In this document: positions 9,009 through 18,130 of the stretch, piece after piece
How the letters are laid out: the number at the start of each line of letters is the position of its first letter
Position numbering within the stretch: the stretch's first letter is position 1
NCBI RefSeq assembly: GCF_900078365.1
Contig: NZ_LT598653.1
Span: 2,108,001 to 2,172,000 of the forward strand
Source: an uncultured Sphingopyxis sp.
GTDB taxonomy: Bacteria > Pseudomonadota > Alphaproteobacteria > Sphingomonadales > Sphingomonadaceae
Length of the DNA: 64,000 bases
Direction of reading: 5' to 3'
Translations under genes and position numbers: made by a program
Notes under the pieces: model-generated
Told to the model about the DNA's origin: nothing
What the model saw: the letters and a program-made list of their open reading frames with translations, nothing else
Database searches by the model: none

Positions 9009-9788
9009 ATGGCCTCTGCGCCCGCCCCTGCCAACCTGCCGCTGTTCTACAAGGACCTCGCCCCGCTTTCGAGCGTCGACCACGCCGATTTCCGCGCCCG
9101 CCCGCTCGACAGCGCCGAATTCCTGGTTGGTCAGCATGCGATCCCGCTGACGTCGGACGAATTCGTCTCGGCCTGCCGCTTCTTCCCGATCGTCTTTTCG
9201 GCGGGCGACAACCCGGTTCCGCTCGCGCTGATGGGCCTCAATGAAGGCATCAACACCTTCGTCGATGACGAAGGCAAGCTGATCAACCCCGTCTACGTCC
9301 CCGCCTATATCCGCCGTTACCCCTTCCTGCTTGCCAAGCTTCAGCCCAATTCGGACGAACTGTCGCTGTGCTTCGACCCGACCTCGGGCGCGCTCGGCAA
9401 GTTCGACGAAGGCGACGTGCTGTTCGTCGACGGTCAGCCGTCGGACCAGACCAAGGCCGTGCTCGAATTCTGCAAGAATTTCGAGGAAGCCGGCCAGCGC
9501 ACCGGCATGTTCATGGAAGAGCTGAAAAAGGCCGACCTGCTGATGGACGGCGAAGTCTCGATCCAGCAGGAAGGCAATGACAAGCCCTATGTCTATCGCG
9601 GTTTCCAGATGGTCGACGAGAACAAGCTGCGCGAACTGCGCGGCGACGTGCTGCGCAAGCTGATGCAGAACGGCATCCTCGGCCTGATCTTCGCGCACCT
9701 CTTCTCGTTGCAGCTGATGCGCGAAGTGTTCGCCGAACAGGTCAAGAGCGGCAAGATGCCGCTGAACACCGAACTGCCCGCCGTATAA
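9009..9788 (+). CDS. SapC family protein
   Basis: 259 residues matching the SapC family (named from a Campylobacter S-layer secretion locus): VGQHAIPLTSDEFVSACRFFPIVF-like opening, then GLNEGINTFVDDEGK and YVPAYIRRYPFLL, and a C-terminal LREVF-like helical end. No signal peptide or membrane helix. In sphingomonads SapC proteins usually sit near TonB receptors or tryptophan halogenases; here it stands alone with its own terminator. The role is unknown; the S-layer name should not be taken literally. A GGAG box precedes the ATG. Confidence 0.88.
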   Translation: MASAPAPANLPLFYKDLAPLSSVDHADFRARPLDSAEFLVGQHAIPLTSDEFVSACRFFPIVFSAGDNPVPLALMGLNEGINTFVDDEGKLINPVYVPAYIRRYPFLLAKLQPNSDELSLCFDPTSGALGKFDEGDVLFVDGQPSDQTKAVLEFCKNFEEAGQRTGMFMEELKKADLLMDGEVSIQQEGNDKPYVYRGFQMVDENKLRELRGDVLRKLMQNGILGLIFAHLFSLQLMREVFAEQVKSGKMPLNTELPAV

Positions 9789-9802
9789 AGGCAGATAAAC
9801 TC

Positions 9803-9839
9803 AAGGCCGCTCCCGGCTCGGTGCCGTGGGCGGCCTTTT
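9803..9839 (+). terminator. Rho-independent terminator after sapC-like gene
   Basis: AAGGCCGC..GCGGCCTTTTG: the GGCCGC at 9805-9810 pairs with GCGGCC at 9830-9835, enclosing a GC-rich loop and followed by TTTT. It starts 15 bp past the SapC stop codon. Confidence 0.8.
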
Positions 9840-9878
9840 GCATTTCGGCGGTGTCGCCTGGCCGCATCTCATCGCAGT

Positions 9879-10091
9879 TCAGAAGTCGACTGCGACGCCT
9901 TTGAGCTCCCAGTCGCCATAGCGCACCGGGTTGCGCCCGCCGGGCTGGTCCTCGGCCTTGTCCTCATGAATCGGCCGGGGCGCCGGGACCGCGCTGTTCG
10001 TCCAGCCTTCGGGCGCCTTCACATGCGCGGGGCGCTTTACAGCGCGCGGCGTTCCGCCGATGGTCGCGTTCGGGCTGCTGTCGTTCGTCAT
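9879..10091 (-). CDS. DUF1674 protein, SdhAF4-like succinate dehydrogenase assembly factor
   Basis: 70 residues. The C-terminal GGRNPVRYGDWELKGVAVDF is the diagnostic block of DUF1674/SDHAF4, a small chaperone that binds flavinylated SdhA and promotes its pairing with SdhB. The N-terminal half is Pro-rich and low-complexity, as usual for the family. The ATG at 10091 gives the usual length; longer in-frame readings overlap rsmB on the other strand. It is divergent from rsmB with 52 bp between starts. Confidence 0.85.
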   Translation of the reverse strand: MTNDSSPNATIGGTPRAVKRPAHVKAPEGWTNSAVPAPRPIHEDKAEDQPGGRNPVRYGDWELKGVAVDF

Positions 10092-10143
10092 GCCCGCAAT
10101 ATAGGATTTTTCATGCGCCACGCCAACCACGCCGTTCCCGGTC

Positions 10144-11445
10144 ATGGCTGATCGTCGCCCGCCGCGCCGCCGCCGCTCGCCGGGCGAGGCCGATCCGCCG
10201 GGCATGGCGCCGCGCCGCGCCGCGCTCCGCCTGGTCGATGCGATCCTGCGGCGCGGCGACCCGCTCGACGTCGCGATGCACGCCGCCGCGCAGGGCCTCA
10301 CCGGCGCCGATCGCGCTTTCGCCGTCGCAATCGCGTCCGAAACGATGCGCTGGATGGTCGACATCGACGCGCTGATCGACGGGGCGACGGCGCAGATCCT
10401 TCCGGACGACGTCAAGTCGCGCGCGGTGCTGCGGATCGCGCTCGCGCAGTTGCTGGTGCTGAAGAGCCCCGGCCACGCGGTCGTATCGACCGCCCTGCCG
10501 CTCGTCGACGGCGGGCCCCGCCGGCTCGTCCACGCGATCCTGTCGCGCGCGCAGCAGGAGGAATGGACGCTTCCCGACCGCGCAACGCTCCCCCTGTCCG
10601 CCGCCGAACGCTGGGCCGAGCAATGGGGCTTGGCGATGGTCGAAGCCGCCGAGGCGGGCTGGAGCGCGCCGCCCCCGATCGACCTCAGCTTCGCCGCCGA
10701 ACCCGGCGCGGAGGAATGGGAGGGCGCGCTATCGCTCGCGCCGCGCCATCGCCGGTTGCCGCGCGGTCAGGCGGTGGAGGCGATGCCGGGCTTCAACGAA
10801 GGCGGCTGGTGGGTGCAGGATCTGGCCGCCAGCCTGCCCGCACGGTTGCTCGGCGCCGGCGAAGGCCGGACGGTGCTCGATCTTTGCGCCGCGCCCGGCG
10901 GCAAGACGATGCAGCTTGCCGCCGCGGGCTGGGACGTCATTGCGGTCGATGCCAGCGCCAAGCGGCTCGAACGGCTGCGCGCCAATATCGAGCGCACCGG
11001 CCTTTCGGCCGCGATCGTGCAGGGCGATATCCGCTCGTGGGAACCCGCCGCGCCGGTCGATGCGGTCCTGCTCGACGCGCCCTGCTCGGCGACCGGCATC
11101 TTCCGCCGCCATCCCGATGTGCTCCATCGCATCGAGCCGCGGCAGATTGCCGAAATGGCCGCCCTGCAGGCCGATCTGCTCGCGCGCGCGGCACACTGGA
11201 TCAAACCGGGCGGCACGCTGGTCTATGCCACCTGCTCGCTCGAACGCGCCGAGGGAGAGGAGCAAATGGCGGCGTTCCTCGATCGCCACGAGGATTGGAC
11301 CGTCGACCCCGTCCGCCCCGAGGAACTGCCCGCCGCCATCGCGCCCGACGGCGGCGGGTTCATCCGCACGCTGCCCGGCCTGCTCGCCGATGCAGGCGGA
11401 CTCGACGGCTTCTTCGTCGCACGGTTGCGCGCGCCGTCGGGCTGA
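10144..11445 (+). CDS. rsmB: 16S rRNA m5C967 methyltransferase, RsmB/NOP family
   Basis: 433 residues. An N-terminal NusB-like RNA-binding domain (residues about 20-150: PRRAALRLVDAIL.., VLRIALAQLLVL) precedes a SAM methyltransferase domain with motif I LDLCAAPGGKTMQLA, motif IV LLDAPCSATGIFRRHPD containing one of the two catalytic cysteines, and motif VI YATCSLERAEGEEQ containing the other. It would place a 5-methyl group on a cytosine of 16S rRNA using SAM. The exact target base is assigned from family only. Confidence 0.9.
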   Translation: MADRRPPRRRRSPGEADPPGMAPRRAALRLVDAILRRGDPLDVAMHAAAQGLTGADRAFAVAIASETMRWMVDIDALIDGATAQILPDDVKSRAVLRIALAQLLVLKSPGHAVVSTALPLVDGGPRRLVHAILSRAQQEEWTLPDRATLPLSAAERWAEQWGLAMVEAAEAGWSAPPPIDLSFAAEPGAEEWEGALSLAPRHRRLPRGQAVEAMPGFNEGGWWVQDLAASLPARLLGAGEGRTVLDLCAAPGGKTMQLAAAGWDVIAVDASAKRLERLRANIERTGLSAAIVQGDIRSWEPAAPVDAVLLDAPCSATGIFRRHPDVLHRIEPRQIAEMAALQADLLARAAHWIKPGGTLVYATCSLERAEGEEQMAAFLDRHEDWTVDPVRPEELPAAIAPDGGGFIRTLPGLLADAGGLDGFFVARLRAPSG

Positions 11446-11510
11446 GCGGCGCGGCGACCCCGCTCGACTGGAGCGCGATCGGTAGCCCGAAACACCGTCT
11501 TCCCCATTCC

Positions 11511-11586
11511 GTCATCCCGGCGAAGGCCAGGATCTCGCCCTCTCGGAATGACGCACCGGCGAGATCCCGGCCTTCGCCGGGATGAC
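11511..11586. repeat. REP-type palindrome, GTCATCCCGGCGAAGGCC family
   Basis: Left arm 11511-11539 begins GTCATCCCGGCGAAGGCC; right arm 11558-11586 ends GGCCTTCGCCGGGATGAC; the two are near-perfect reverse complements with one mismatch. It lies between the convergent rsmB and DUF885 genes, where the hairpin could end transcription in both directions. Confidence 0.88.
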
Positions 11587-11603
11587 GGGAGGAGGAAACC
11601 TCG

Positions 11604-13325
11604 TCAGAACACCGCCTTCGGCGTGTCCTCCTTCATCATCGCGGCGCGGACCATCGGGATCGGCGGGCCGCCATAGGACAGGAATTCGTCGTGGAAGGCC
11701 TTCCACTTCGTCCGGTCGCCCTTCGTCCAGTCGTCGCGCAGCTTGCGGATCATCAGCTTGCCCATCGTATAGTTGAGATAGGCGGGATCATAGGTGCCGC
11801 GCGCCGCCTGTTGCCGGGCATTGCCTTCGTCCTGATAGCATTGCTCCTTGAACAGCTTTTCCGATTCCGCGACCGTCATGCCCTGCGTGTGGAGGCCGAT
11901 CGCCGACAGATAGCGGCAATCGCGCAGCAGCGCGTTCGACAGCTGGCCGATATGCGTTTCGAGGTCGCCGTCGCCCAGCCCGGCATCCCACATCATCTCC
12001 TCGGTATAATGCGCCCAGCCCTCGGCGAACGCATAGCCGACGAACAGCTTGCCGAAGATGCTTGTCGCGCGGTTCGAATGGAGGAAGTTGAGGAAGTGCC
12101 CCGGCCACACCTCGTGGACCGAGGTGAAAAGCAGATCCTTCTTGCCGGGAATGAACGCGTCCTGCGTCGCCTTGTCCCACGCCGGATCGGGCGGCGAGAT
12201 ATAATAGACCGACGGCAGGCCTTTCTCATATGGTCCGGGAATGTCGATATAGGCGCTGTTCTGCCGGTTATAGGGCGGCGATTCCTCGACCTGCGCCTGT
12301 TCGGTGCCGGGAATGCTCACGATATCCTTCTCGACCAGAAACGCCCGCAGGACCGGAAGCTGGCGCCGCGCCTCGGCGACGGGGCCGCCTTCGGGCTTAT
12401 CCGCGTTCATCTTCTTCATGCAGTCGGCGATCGTCATCCCCGCGGCATAGGTCGCGCAGGCGGCCTTCAGCGCGTCCTGGTTGCGCTTGAGGTCGGCGCG
12501 GCCGATGCGCTCGAGTTCGGCGAGCGGCGTATCGACGCCTTCGTTGGTCAGGATCATCTTCGCGAACTTCTCGGCGCCCAGCGCATAGCCGTCCGGCGTC
12601 CCCGGCTGCGACCCGACATATTCGGCAAGATCGGTCATCGCCGCGCCCGCCTTTGCCACCGCCTCGTCGAACCGCTTCTGCAGCGCCTCATCCTTGACCG
12701 AGGCGAAGGCCGCCTTGGCGTCGCCCTTGTAATAGTCGGCAAAGCCGCCGAATCCGGCGGTGCCATATTTGACGAAGGTCGCGGGCAGCGGAAGTTTCAG
12801 GTTCGCCTTGATCTGCGCCGCCGCCGCCGGGACCTTTTCGGCATAGGCGATGAACGCCTTCATCCGCGTCGTCGCATCGGCATAGGGCCGCGCGATATAG
12901 ACATTGGGGTCGAGCGCGCCGGTGTAGAAAGCCGGGTTCTTCTGCGCGAAATCGGTGTCGCGAAGGAAGAAGAGCTGGCCCTGCGCGACATGGATCAGAT
13001 AATCGCGCTCGAACTTCTCGGCATCGGTCATCTCGCCGTCGAACGCCTTGGCGTCGGCGATCGTCTTTTCGAGATAGGCGGCCTGCTTTTCGAGGCCCTC
13101 GGGCGACCAGTCGGGCAGCTGGCCGTCATACTCATGCTTGCCTTGATAAACCGCGAAATTCGGATTGAGCGGAAAATAGCCGGCGAGGAAATTATCGCGA
13201 AACTCGGTCCATGACTTGGCGCTCGAAGCTGTTGCGGACTTGTTGTCGGACGCGTTGCACGCGGTGAGCGCGAGCAGCGTTGCAGCCATGGCGGCGCCGC
13301 CGAAACGAGTGAATTTGCTAGTCAT
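11604..13325 (-). CDS. DUF885 family metallopeptidase-like lipoprotein
   Basis: 573 residues. The ATG at 13325 gives a lipoprotein signal with AATLLALTAC; an upstream start at 13376 would bury it. The DUF885 motifs are present: HEVWPGHFLNFL, an H-E-x-x-P-G-H metal-binding variant, and FAEGWAHYTEEMMW, which supplies the third ligand. Proteins of this family are thought to be zinc-dependent peptidases anchored to a cell-envelope membrane. The substrate is unknown. It is single-gene and is flanked by palindromic repeats on both sides. Confidence 0.88.
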   Translation of the reverse strand: MTSKFTRFGGAAMAATLLALTACNASDNKSATASSAKSWTEFRDNFLAGYFPLNPNFAVYQGKHEYDGQLPDWSPEGLEKQAAYLEKTIADAKAFDGEMTDAEKFERDYLIHVAQGQLFFLRDTDFAQKNPAFYTGALDPNVYIARPYADATTRMKAFIAYAEKVPAAAAQIKANLKLPLPATFVKYGTAGFGGFADYYKGDAKAAFASVKDEALQKRFDEAVAKAGAAMTDLAEYVGSQPGTPDGYALGAEKFAKMILTNEGVDTPLAELERIGRADLKRNQDALKAACATYAAGMTIADCMKKMNADKPEGGPVAEARRQLPVLRAFLVEKDIVSIPGTEQAQVEESPPYNRQNSAYIDIPGPYEKGLPSVYYISPPDPAWDKATQDAFIPGKKDLLFTSVHEVWPGHFLNFLHSNRATSIFGKLFVGYAFAEGWAHYTEEMMWDAGLGDGDLETHIGQLSNALLRDCRYLSAIGLHTQGMTVAESEKLFKEQCYQDEGNARQQAARGTYDPAYLNYTMGKLMIRKLRDDWTKGDRTKWKAFHDEFLSYGGPPIPMVRAAMMKEDTPKAVF

Positions 13326-13438
13326 GTCCGGTATCTCCCCGATAGTGATGGGGGTTTCTGCCACCATGACCGACAAGTGACACCCACTAATCGACGAACG
13401 GCAGTTTTTGGGGTGGGGAGCGGGCGTCCCCCATAACC

Positions 13439-13526
13439 GTCGCCCCCGCGAAGGCGGAGGCCGCTAGCGGCCTTACTCAGCGGCTTTGCCTAAACCGGCA
13501 GCGGCCCCCGCCTTCGCGGGGGCGAC
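13439..13526. repeat. REP-type palindrome, CCCCCGCGAAGGCGGGGG family
   Basis: Left arm GTCGCCCCCGCGAAGGCGGA from 13439, right arm GCGGCCCCCGCCTTCGCGGG..GAC ending at 13526; one mismatch between arms. It lies in the 276-bp intergenic stretch between the divergent DUF885 and MFS genes; the rest of that stretch shows no other feature. Confidence 0.88.
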
Positions 13527-13601
13527 GGCTGGGTTCAGCCAGAAGCGGCTATGGCACAATTGCCCTAGACAGCTTCGCAAACCCCATTACGGCGATCATC
13601 G

Positions 13602-14915
13602 ATGGCGACGATCCCCCCACCCGAAGGCGAAGAACCGGTGATGCCGGAGGCGACGCCCAAAGCCCCCTCCCCGCTCAGCTTTCCCGACTTCCGCTATTTC
13701 TGGCTCGCACGCTTCACCGCGGTGACCGCGACGATCGCGATGGTCGTGGTGATCGGCTACCAGCTCTATGACACGGCACGCTCCGACTATGGCATGTCGA
13801 TCAAGGAGGCCTCGTTCCAGCTCGGGCTGCTCGGCCTCTTTCAGTTCGTCCCGCTCGCGATCCTGACGCCCGTCGCCGGCTGGGCCGCCGACCGCTTCGA
13901 GCGGCGGAGCGTCGCGATCTTCTCGAACCTCATCGACCTGCTCATCGCCGCGACGCTCGGCAGGTTCACCTGGACGGACGGGCTGACCTTGCCGCTGCTC
14001 TTCGGCCTCGCCGCGCTGCACGGCGTCGCGCGCGTCTTCTCCGGCCCGGCGATGAGCGCGATCGCGCCCAATATCGTGCCCCCCGCCGTGCTGCCGCGCG
14101 CGATCGCGATGAGCAGCATCGCCTGGCAATCGGCGTCGGTGATCGGCCCCGCGGCGGGCGGCCTCATCTATGCCGCGCACCCGGCGTCGGTCTATGGCTT
14201 CGCCGCCGCGCTGCTCGCGGTCTCGGCCTTCACCTTGAGCCGCGTGCGCCCGGTGCTGCCGCCGCCCGCCGAGGTCCGCCGCCATCCGCTGCGCGAGATG
14301 GTCGACGGGCTGCGCTTCGTGTGGATCGAGCGGTTCCTGCTCGGCACGATCACGCTCGACCTGTTCGCCGTGCTGCTCGCGGGCGCGACCGCGATGTTCC
14401 CCGTTTTCGCCCGCGACATATTGCACGCGGGGCCCGAAGGCGCTGGATTGATGCGCGCCGCCGTCGCCTTCGGATCGGTCGGCGTCGCCGTCGGCCTCGC
14501 CATCCGCCCGATCGAACGCAACGTCGGCGTGAAGATGCTGTGGGCGGTCGCGGTGTTCGGCGCCGGAACGGTGATTTTCGGGTTCTCGACCAATCTCTTG
14601 CTGTCGCTCGGCGTGCTCGTGATCATGGGCGCGGCCGACATGTTCTCGGTCTTCGTGCGCGGCACGCTGATCCAGCTCAACACGCCCGACCATATGCGCG
14701 GCCGCGTCAGCGCCGCGTCGGGGCTCGCCATTTCGGCCTCGAACGAACTGGGCGAGATGCGCGCCGGGGCGATGGCCGCGGCGCTCGGGCCGGTCGGCGC
14801 CGTCGTCGTCGGCGGCGCCGGGGCGATCGGTGTGACCGCGCTCTGGGCCTGGCTTTTCCCCGAGCTTCGGCGCGCGCGGACCTTCGAGCCGCAATTCAGA
14901 CAAAGCAAAGAATAG
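13602..14915 (+). CDS. MFS transporter (MFS_3/enterobactin-exporter type)
   Basis: 437 residues with about twelve hydrophobic segments and no signal peptide: an inner-membrane secondary transporter. The loop between helices 2 and 3 has GWAADRFERRSV, the G-x3-D-R-x-x-R MFS signature A. The pattern (FRYFWLARFTAVTA opening, VVIGYQLYD, FVRGTLIQLNTPDHMRGR near the C-terminal half) resembles the EntS-like drug or siderophore exporter subfamily. The substrate is unknown. An internal ATG at 13641 could be an alternative start. No regulator is adjacent. Confidence 0.88.
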   Translation: MATIPPPEGEEPVMPEATPKAPSPLSFPDFRYFWLARFTAVTATIAMVVVIGYQLYDTARSDYGMSIKEASFQLGLLGLFQFVPLAILTPVAGWAADRFERRSVAIFSNLIDLLIAATLGRFTWTDGLTLPLLFGLAALHGVARVFSGPAMSAIAPNIVPPAVLPRAIAMSSIAWQSASVIGPAAGGLIYAAHPASVYGFAAALLAVSAFTLSRVRPVLPPPAEVRRHPLREMVDGLRFVWIERFLLGTITLDLFAVLLAGATAMFPVFARDILHAGPEGAGLMRAAVAFGSVGVAVGLAIRPIERNVGVKMLWAVAVFGAGTVIFGFSTNLLLSLGVLVIMGAADMFSVFVRGTLIQLNTPDHMRGRVSAASGLAISASNELGEMRAGAMAAALGPVGAVVVGGAGAIGVTALWAWLFPELRRARTFEPQFRQSKE

Positions 14916-14961
14916 GGTCAAACCGTTCGCCGTATCTGGCGCTCAATCTGTCCGAAGCCTA

Positions 14962-14989
14962 TTGTCAATTTAATTTGTTGAGTTATCTA
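14962..14989 (+). promoter_or_regulatory. Candidate sigma-70 promoter of the hydrolase-cysK unit
   Basis: An AT-rich island in an otherwise GC-rich region contains TTGTCA (14962-14967), a 16-bp spacer and TATCTA (14984-14989), 51 bp upstream of the hydrolase ATG. It is the only convincing promoter-like sequence between the MFS gene and cysK, so it probably drives both downstream genes. Confidence 0.5.
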
Positions 14990-15040
14990 TATCTCACCCG
15001 TCACCGCGGTTCCCCTTGTCCCCTCAAAGGAGAAACCGTC

Positions 15041-15709
15041 ATGCACAGCGCGACGATCCGCCACAAAATCCTGACGATTCCGGGCCTTCACAACAGCGGC
15101 CCGACCCACTGGCAGAGCCTGTGGGAGCATAAGTTTCCGGGCAGCGAGCGAATCGAACTCGGCCGCTGGGACAATCCCGACAAGGATGAATGGGTCCGGC
15201 AAATCGACACCGCGATCGCGGCCGAGAGCGAGCCGGTGCTCGTCGCGGCGCACAGCCTTGGCTGCCACGCCTTCGCCCACTGGTTCGCCGACGCGAGCGC
15301 GGTCACGCGAACGCGCATCGCCGGCGCGCTGCTCGTCGCGCCGCCCGACCTCGGCCGGCTGCGGCACCAGCATGGCGCGCTGAATTTCGCCGACTCGCCC
15401 GCGTTCACGTCGCGCATACCGATGATCGTCGTCGCCAGCGACAATGATCATTATGCCAAGACCGCGCATGTCTGGCGCCTCGCCCGCCACTGGGATGCGC
15501 GCTTCGTCAACGCCGGGCCATTCGGTCATATCAATGCCGACTCGGGGATCGGCGACTGGCCTTATGGACAGTATCTCCTCGCATCGTTACAACCCGCGCC
15601 GACGCCGGCGCTGGCGGACGAGGCCCTCTGGCTGCGCGCCGGGGACTGGCCGAATCGCGTCCGCCGCGACCCGCGGTTCGAATTCAAGGAAAGAGCGCAC
15701 CGATCATGA
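15041..15709 (+). CDS. RBBP9/YdeN family serine hydrolase
   Basis: 222 residues. Small alpha/beta hydrolase of the RBBP9/YdeN type: opening [20 protein letters not shown], nucleophile elbow [11 protein letters not shown] (Ser), acid in [10 protein letters not shown], and histidine in [16 protein letters not shown]. The natural ester or amide substrate is unknown. AAAGGAGAAACCGTC precedes the ATG. Its TGA overlaps the cysK start (ATGA), so the two are translationally coupled. Confidence 0.88.
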   Translation: MHSATIRHKILTIPGLHNSGPTHWQSLWEHKFPGSERIELGRWDNPDKDEWVRQIDTAIAAESEPVLVAAHSLGCHAFAHWFADASAVTRTRIAGALLVAPPDLGRLRHQHGALNFADSPAFTSRIPMIVVASDNDHYAKTAHVWRLARHWDARFVNAGPFGHINADSGIGDWPYGQYLLASLQPAPTPALADEALWLRAGDWPNRVRRDPRFEFKERAHRS

Positions 15710-16626
15710 AAGCCAATTCGATCCTAGATACCATCGGGAACACGCCGCACATCCGCATGGCAAAGCTGTTCCCCGACGCCGAAGTCTGGGTGAAGTCGGA
15801 ACGCAGCAATCCCGGCGGGTCGATCAAGGACCGGATCGGCCTCGCGATGATCGAGGCGGCCGAGCGCGACGGCAGCCTGAACACCGGCGGCACCATCGTC
15901 GAGCCGACGTCGGGGAATACCGGCATCGGCCTCGCGATGGCGGCCGCGGTCAAGGGCTACAAGCTGATCCTCGTCATGCCTGAAAGCATGTCGATCGAAC
16001 GCCGCCGCCTGATGCTCGCCTATGGCGCGACCTTCGACCTCACGCCGCGCGAAAAGGGCATGAAGGGCGCGATCGAGCGCGCGATCGAGCTCGTCGAGAC
16101 GACGCCGGGCGCCTGGATGCCCCAGCAGTTCGAGAATGAAGCGAACATCGACGTCCATGTCCGCACGACGGGCCCCGAAATCCTCGCCGATTTCAAGGAT
16201 ACGCCGATTGACGTGCTGATCACCGGCGTCGGCACCGGCGGCCATATCACCGGCGTCGCGCAGTTCCTGAAAGAATATTGGCCGAACCTCAAGGTCTTCG
16301 CGGTCGAGCCGACCCTGTCTCCCGTCATTTCGGGGGGGCAACCCGGGCCGCACCCGATTCAGGGCCTTGGCGCCGGCTTCATCCCGCGCAACCTCCACAC
16401 CGACCTTCTCGACGGCGTGATCAAGGTCGAGGCGGCCGACGCCAAGCAATGGGCGCTTCGCGCCGCGACCGAGGAAGGCATGCTCATCGGTATCTCGTCG
16501 GGCGCGACGCTCGCCGCGATCGATCAGAAGCTCGCGGAGCTTCCGCCGGGCAGCCGCGTGCTCGGTTTCAATTACGACACCGGGGAGCGTTACCTGTCGG
16601 TTCCCGATTTCCTGCCGGAGATCTGA
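15706..16626 (+). CDS. cysK: Cysteine synthase A (O-acetylserine sulfhydrylase)
   Basis: 306 residues, normal length. PLP enzyme that makes L-cysteine from O-acetyl-L-serine and sulfide. The PLP lysine lies in [14 protein letters not shown]; the substrate loop [11 protein letters not shown] and phosphate-binding [10 protein letters not shown] are intact, as is the C-terminal [10 protein letters not shown]. It overlaps the upstream hydrolase gene by 4 nt (ATGA) and is followed 9 bp later by the SleB-like gene. CysK rather than CysM is suggested by the whole pattern but was not tested phylogenetically. Confidence 0.92.
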   Translation: MKANSILDTIGNTPHIRMAKLFPDAEVWVKSERSNPGGSIKDRIGLAMIEAAERDGSLNTGGTIVEPTSGNTGIGLAMAAAVKGYKLILVMPESMSIERRRLMLAYGATFDLTPREKGMKGAIERAIELVETTPGAWMPQQFENEANIDVHVRTTGPEILADFKDTPIDVLITGVGTGGHITGVAQFLKEYWPNLKVFAVEPTLSPVISGGQPGPHPIQGLGAGFIPRNLHTDLLDGVIKVEAADAKQWALRAATEEGMLIGISSGATLAAIDQKLAELPPGSRVLGFNYDTGERYLSVPDFLPEI

Positions 16627-16635
16627 GCCCTCGCG

Positions 16636-17784
16636 ATGCGCCTTGACGGCGATCAACCCGTGCCGCTGCGGCGCGACTGGACGGGCTGGCTGTTCGTCCT
16701 GCTCGCCGTCGCGGCGGTCACCGGCGTGCTGTACGCCAATGGCGAAAGGGACGGCGCGCGCTATATCGCGCGGCCGCATCCGGTGGCGCCGCCCGCCGAC
16801 GTCGTCCCCGACGCGCCGCCGATGGAGCTCGCGCCAGTGACCGAGGCCGACGCGCGCGCGCAGAATGCGAAGATTGCGCTGATCACCAAAGGCTTCGTCG
16901 CCGCGCGGCCCTTCGTCTATACCGGCGGGGGCGACGCCAAGGCGCGCGCGCGCGACTGCCTGGCCGCCGCGATGCTCTATGAGGCGGGCGACGATGCCAG
17001 GGGACAGCAAGCGGTCGGACAGGTCGTGATCAACCGCGCCCGCCACCCCGCCTTCCCCAAATCGATCTGCGGCGTCGTGTTCCAGGGATCGGAGCGCGCG
17101 ACCGGCTGTCAGTTCACCTTCACCTGCGACGGCGCCCTGAGCCGCCGCTACTCGGACGCGGCGTGGCAACGCGCGCGCAATAACGCCGATCTGATGCTGG
17201 CGGGCGGGACTTATCCGGCCGTCGGGCTCGCCACCCATTATCACACCGACTGGGTGCGCCCCTATTGGAGCGACAGCCTCGAGAAGATCGCGATCGTCGA
17301 TACGCATCTCTTCTTCCGCTGGCCGGGCTATTGGGGAACGCCCGGCGCCTTTCGCGGCGCCGTATCGGGCAGCGACGGGCCGGTGGCGAAGCTCGCGGCG
17401 ATTTCGCCGCTCCACGCCATCGCGCTCGGCCTGCCGACCGACGTCGCGCCCGCCGATGCCAATGCGGCGGTGGGCGAAGCCCGCGTCGTCATCGGCGCCG
17501 GCGCGGCGGCGGGCCGCGACACCATCTATACCCAGCTCGACCGCAAGGCCGCGCCCGAAAGCTTCGTGACCACCGCGCTGCGCCTTTGCGGCGACAAGCC
17601 CTATTGCAAATTCATGGGCTGGACCAACCCGACCCTGAAGCCCGACAGCGACGCGATGACCGACACGCAGCGCGCCGCGATGAGTTTTTCCTACCTCCGC
17701 GACGACAAGGCGGGGTTCGAAAAGGCGCTGTGGAACTGCAGCGAATATAAGCGCGACGACACGCGCCAGTGCATGAAGCGGTAG
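16636..17784 (+). CDS. SleB-type cell wall hydrolase
   Basis: 382 residues. One N-terminal membrane anchor (residues about 17-36, WLFVLLAVAAVTGVLYA) followed by a periplasmic Pro-rich linker and a Hydrolase_2 (SleB-like) domain: CLAAAMLYEAGDDARGQQ, where Glu is the presumed catalytic residue, then AVGQVVINRARHPAFP and CQFTFTCDG. The remaining 150 residues are less conserved and contain two cysteine-rich spots (RLCGDKPYCKFMGW; LWNCSEY). It probably cleaves peptidoglycan glycan strands. It follows cysK by 9 bp and may share its transcript. Confidence 0.85.
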   Translation: MRLDGDQPVPLRRDWTGWLFVLLAVAAVTGVLYANGERDGARYIARPHPVAPPADVVPDAPPMELAPVTEADARAQNAKIALITKGFVAARPFVYTGGGDAKARARDCLAAAMLYEAGDDARGQQAVGQVVINRARHPAFPKSICGVVFQGSERATGCQFTFTCDGALSRRYSDAAWQRARNNADLMLAGGTYPAVGLATHYHTDWVRPYWSDSLEKIAIVDTHLFFRWPGYWGTPGAFRGAVSGSDGPVAKLAAISPLHAIALGLPTDVAPADANAAVGEARVVIGAGAAAGRDTIYTQLDRKAAPESFVTTALRLCGDKPYCKFMGWTNPTLKPDSDAMTDTQRAAMSFSYLRDDKAGFEKALWNCSEYKRDDTRQCMKR

Positions 17785-17840
17785 CGGCGGCGTTCCGATA
17801 GCGGCTGCTTTGGGTGGAGAGCTGCCGTTGATCCAAATCA

Positions 17841-17968
17841 GGCCCTCCCCTTCAGGGGAGGGCGGCGAGACTTGCCAGCTTGCTGGCTTAGTCGCAGCGG
17901 GTGGGGGCCATCGGCCTCGCACAAGGCCGACAGCCCCCACCCCAACCCCTCCCCTGAAGGGGAGGGGC
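17841..17968. repeat. Palindromic element, CCTCCCCTTCAGGGGAGG family
   Basis: Outer arms CCCTCCCCTTCAGGGG (from 17844) and CCCCTGAAGGGGAGGG (to about 17967) are reverse complements; inside, GTGGGGGC..GCCCCCAC encloses CGGCCT..AGGCCG. The element makes a long branched hairpin downstream of the SleB-like gene. Confidence 0.85.
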
Positions 17969-18010
17969 TTGTTTTTCAGCTATGTCCGTAACCAGCCGGT
18001 TTCAGCCTCT

Positions 18011-18088
18011 CGTCATCCCGGACCTGATCCGGGATCCATTCTTCCCGACGCCCGCGTGAATGGCCCCCGGGTCAAGCCCGGGGTGACG
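18011..18088. repeat. REP-type palindrome, CGTCATCCCGGACCTGATCC family
   Basis: Left arm starts CGTCATCCCGGACCTGATCC, right arm ends with a GGGTCAAGCCCGGGGTGACG; they pair with several mismatches. Same family as 33063-33138. It lies 43 bp beyond the end of the thioesterase gene, between convergent genes. Confidence 0.85.
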
Positions 18089-18130
18089 ATGTAAGATGGG
18101 CCAGCCTCCGGTCGAAAACCGCCCTCTTTC

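Noticed and set aside
13596..14921. 441-residue open frame on the strand opposite the MFS transporter
   Set aside because: Low-complexity Arg/Asp/Glu/His composition typical of the antisense of GC-rich coding DNA; the MFS gene in the other strand has clear family motifs.
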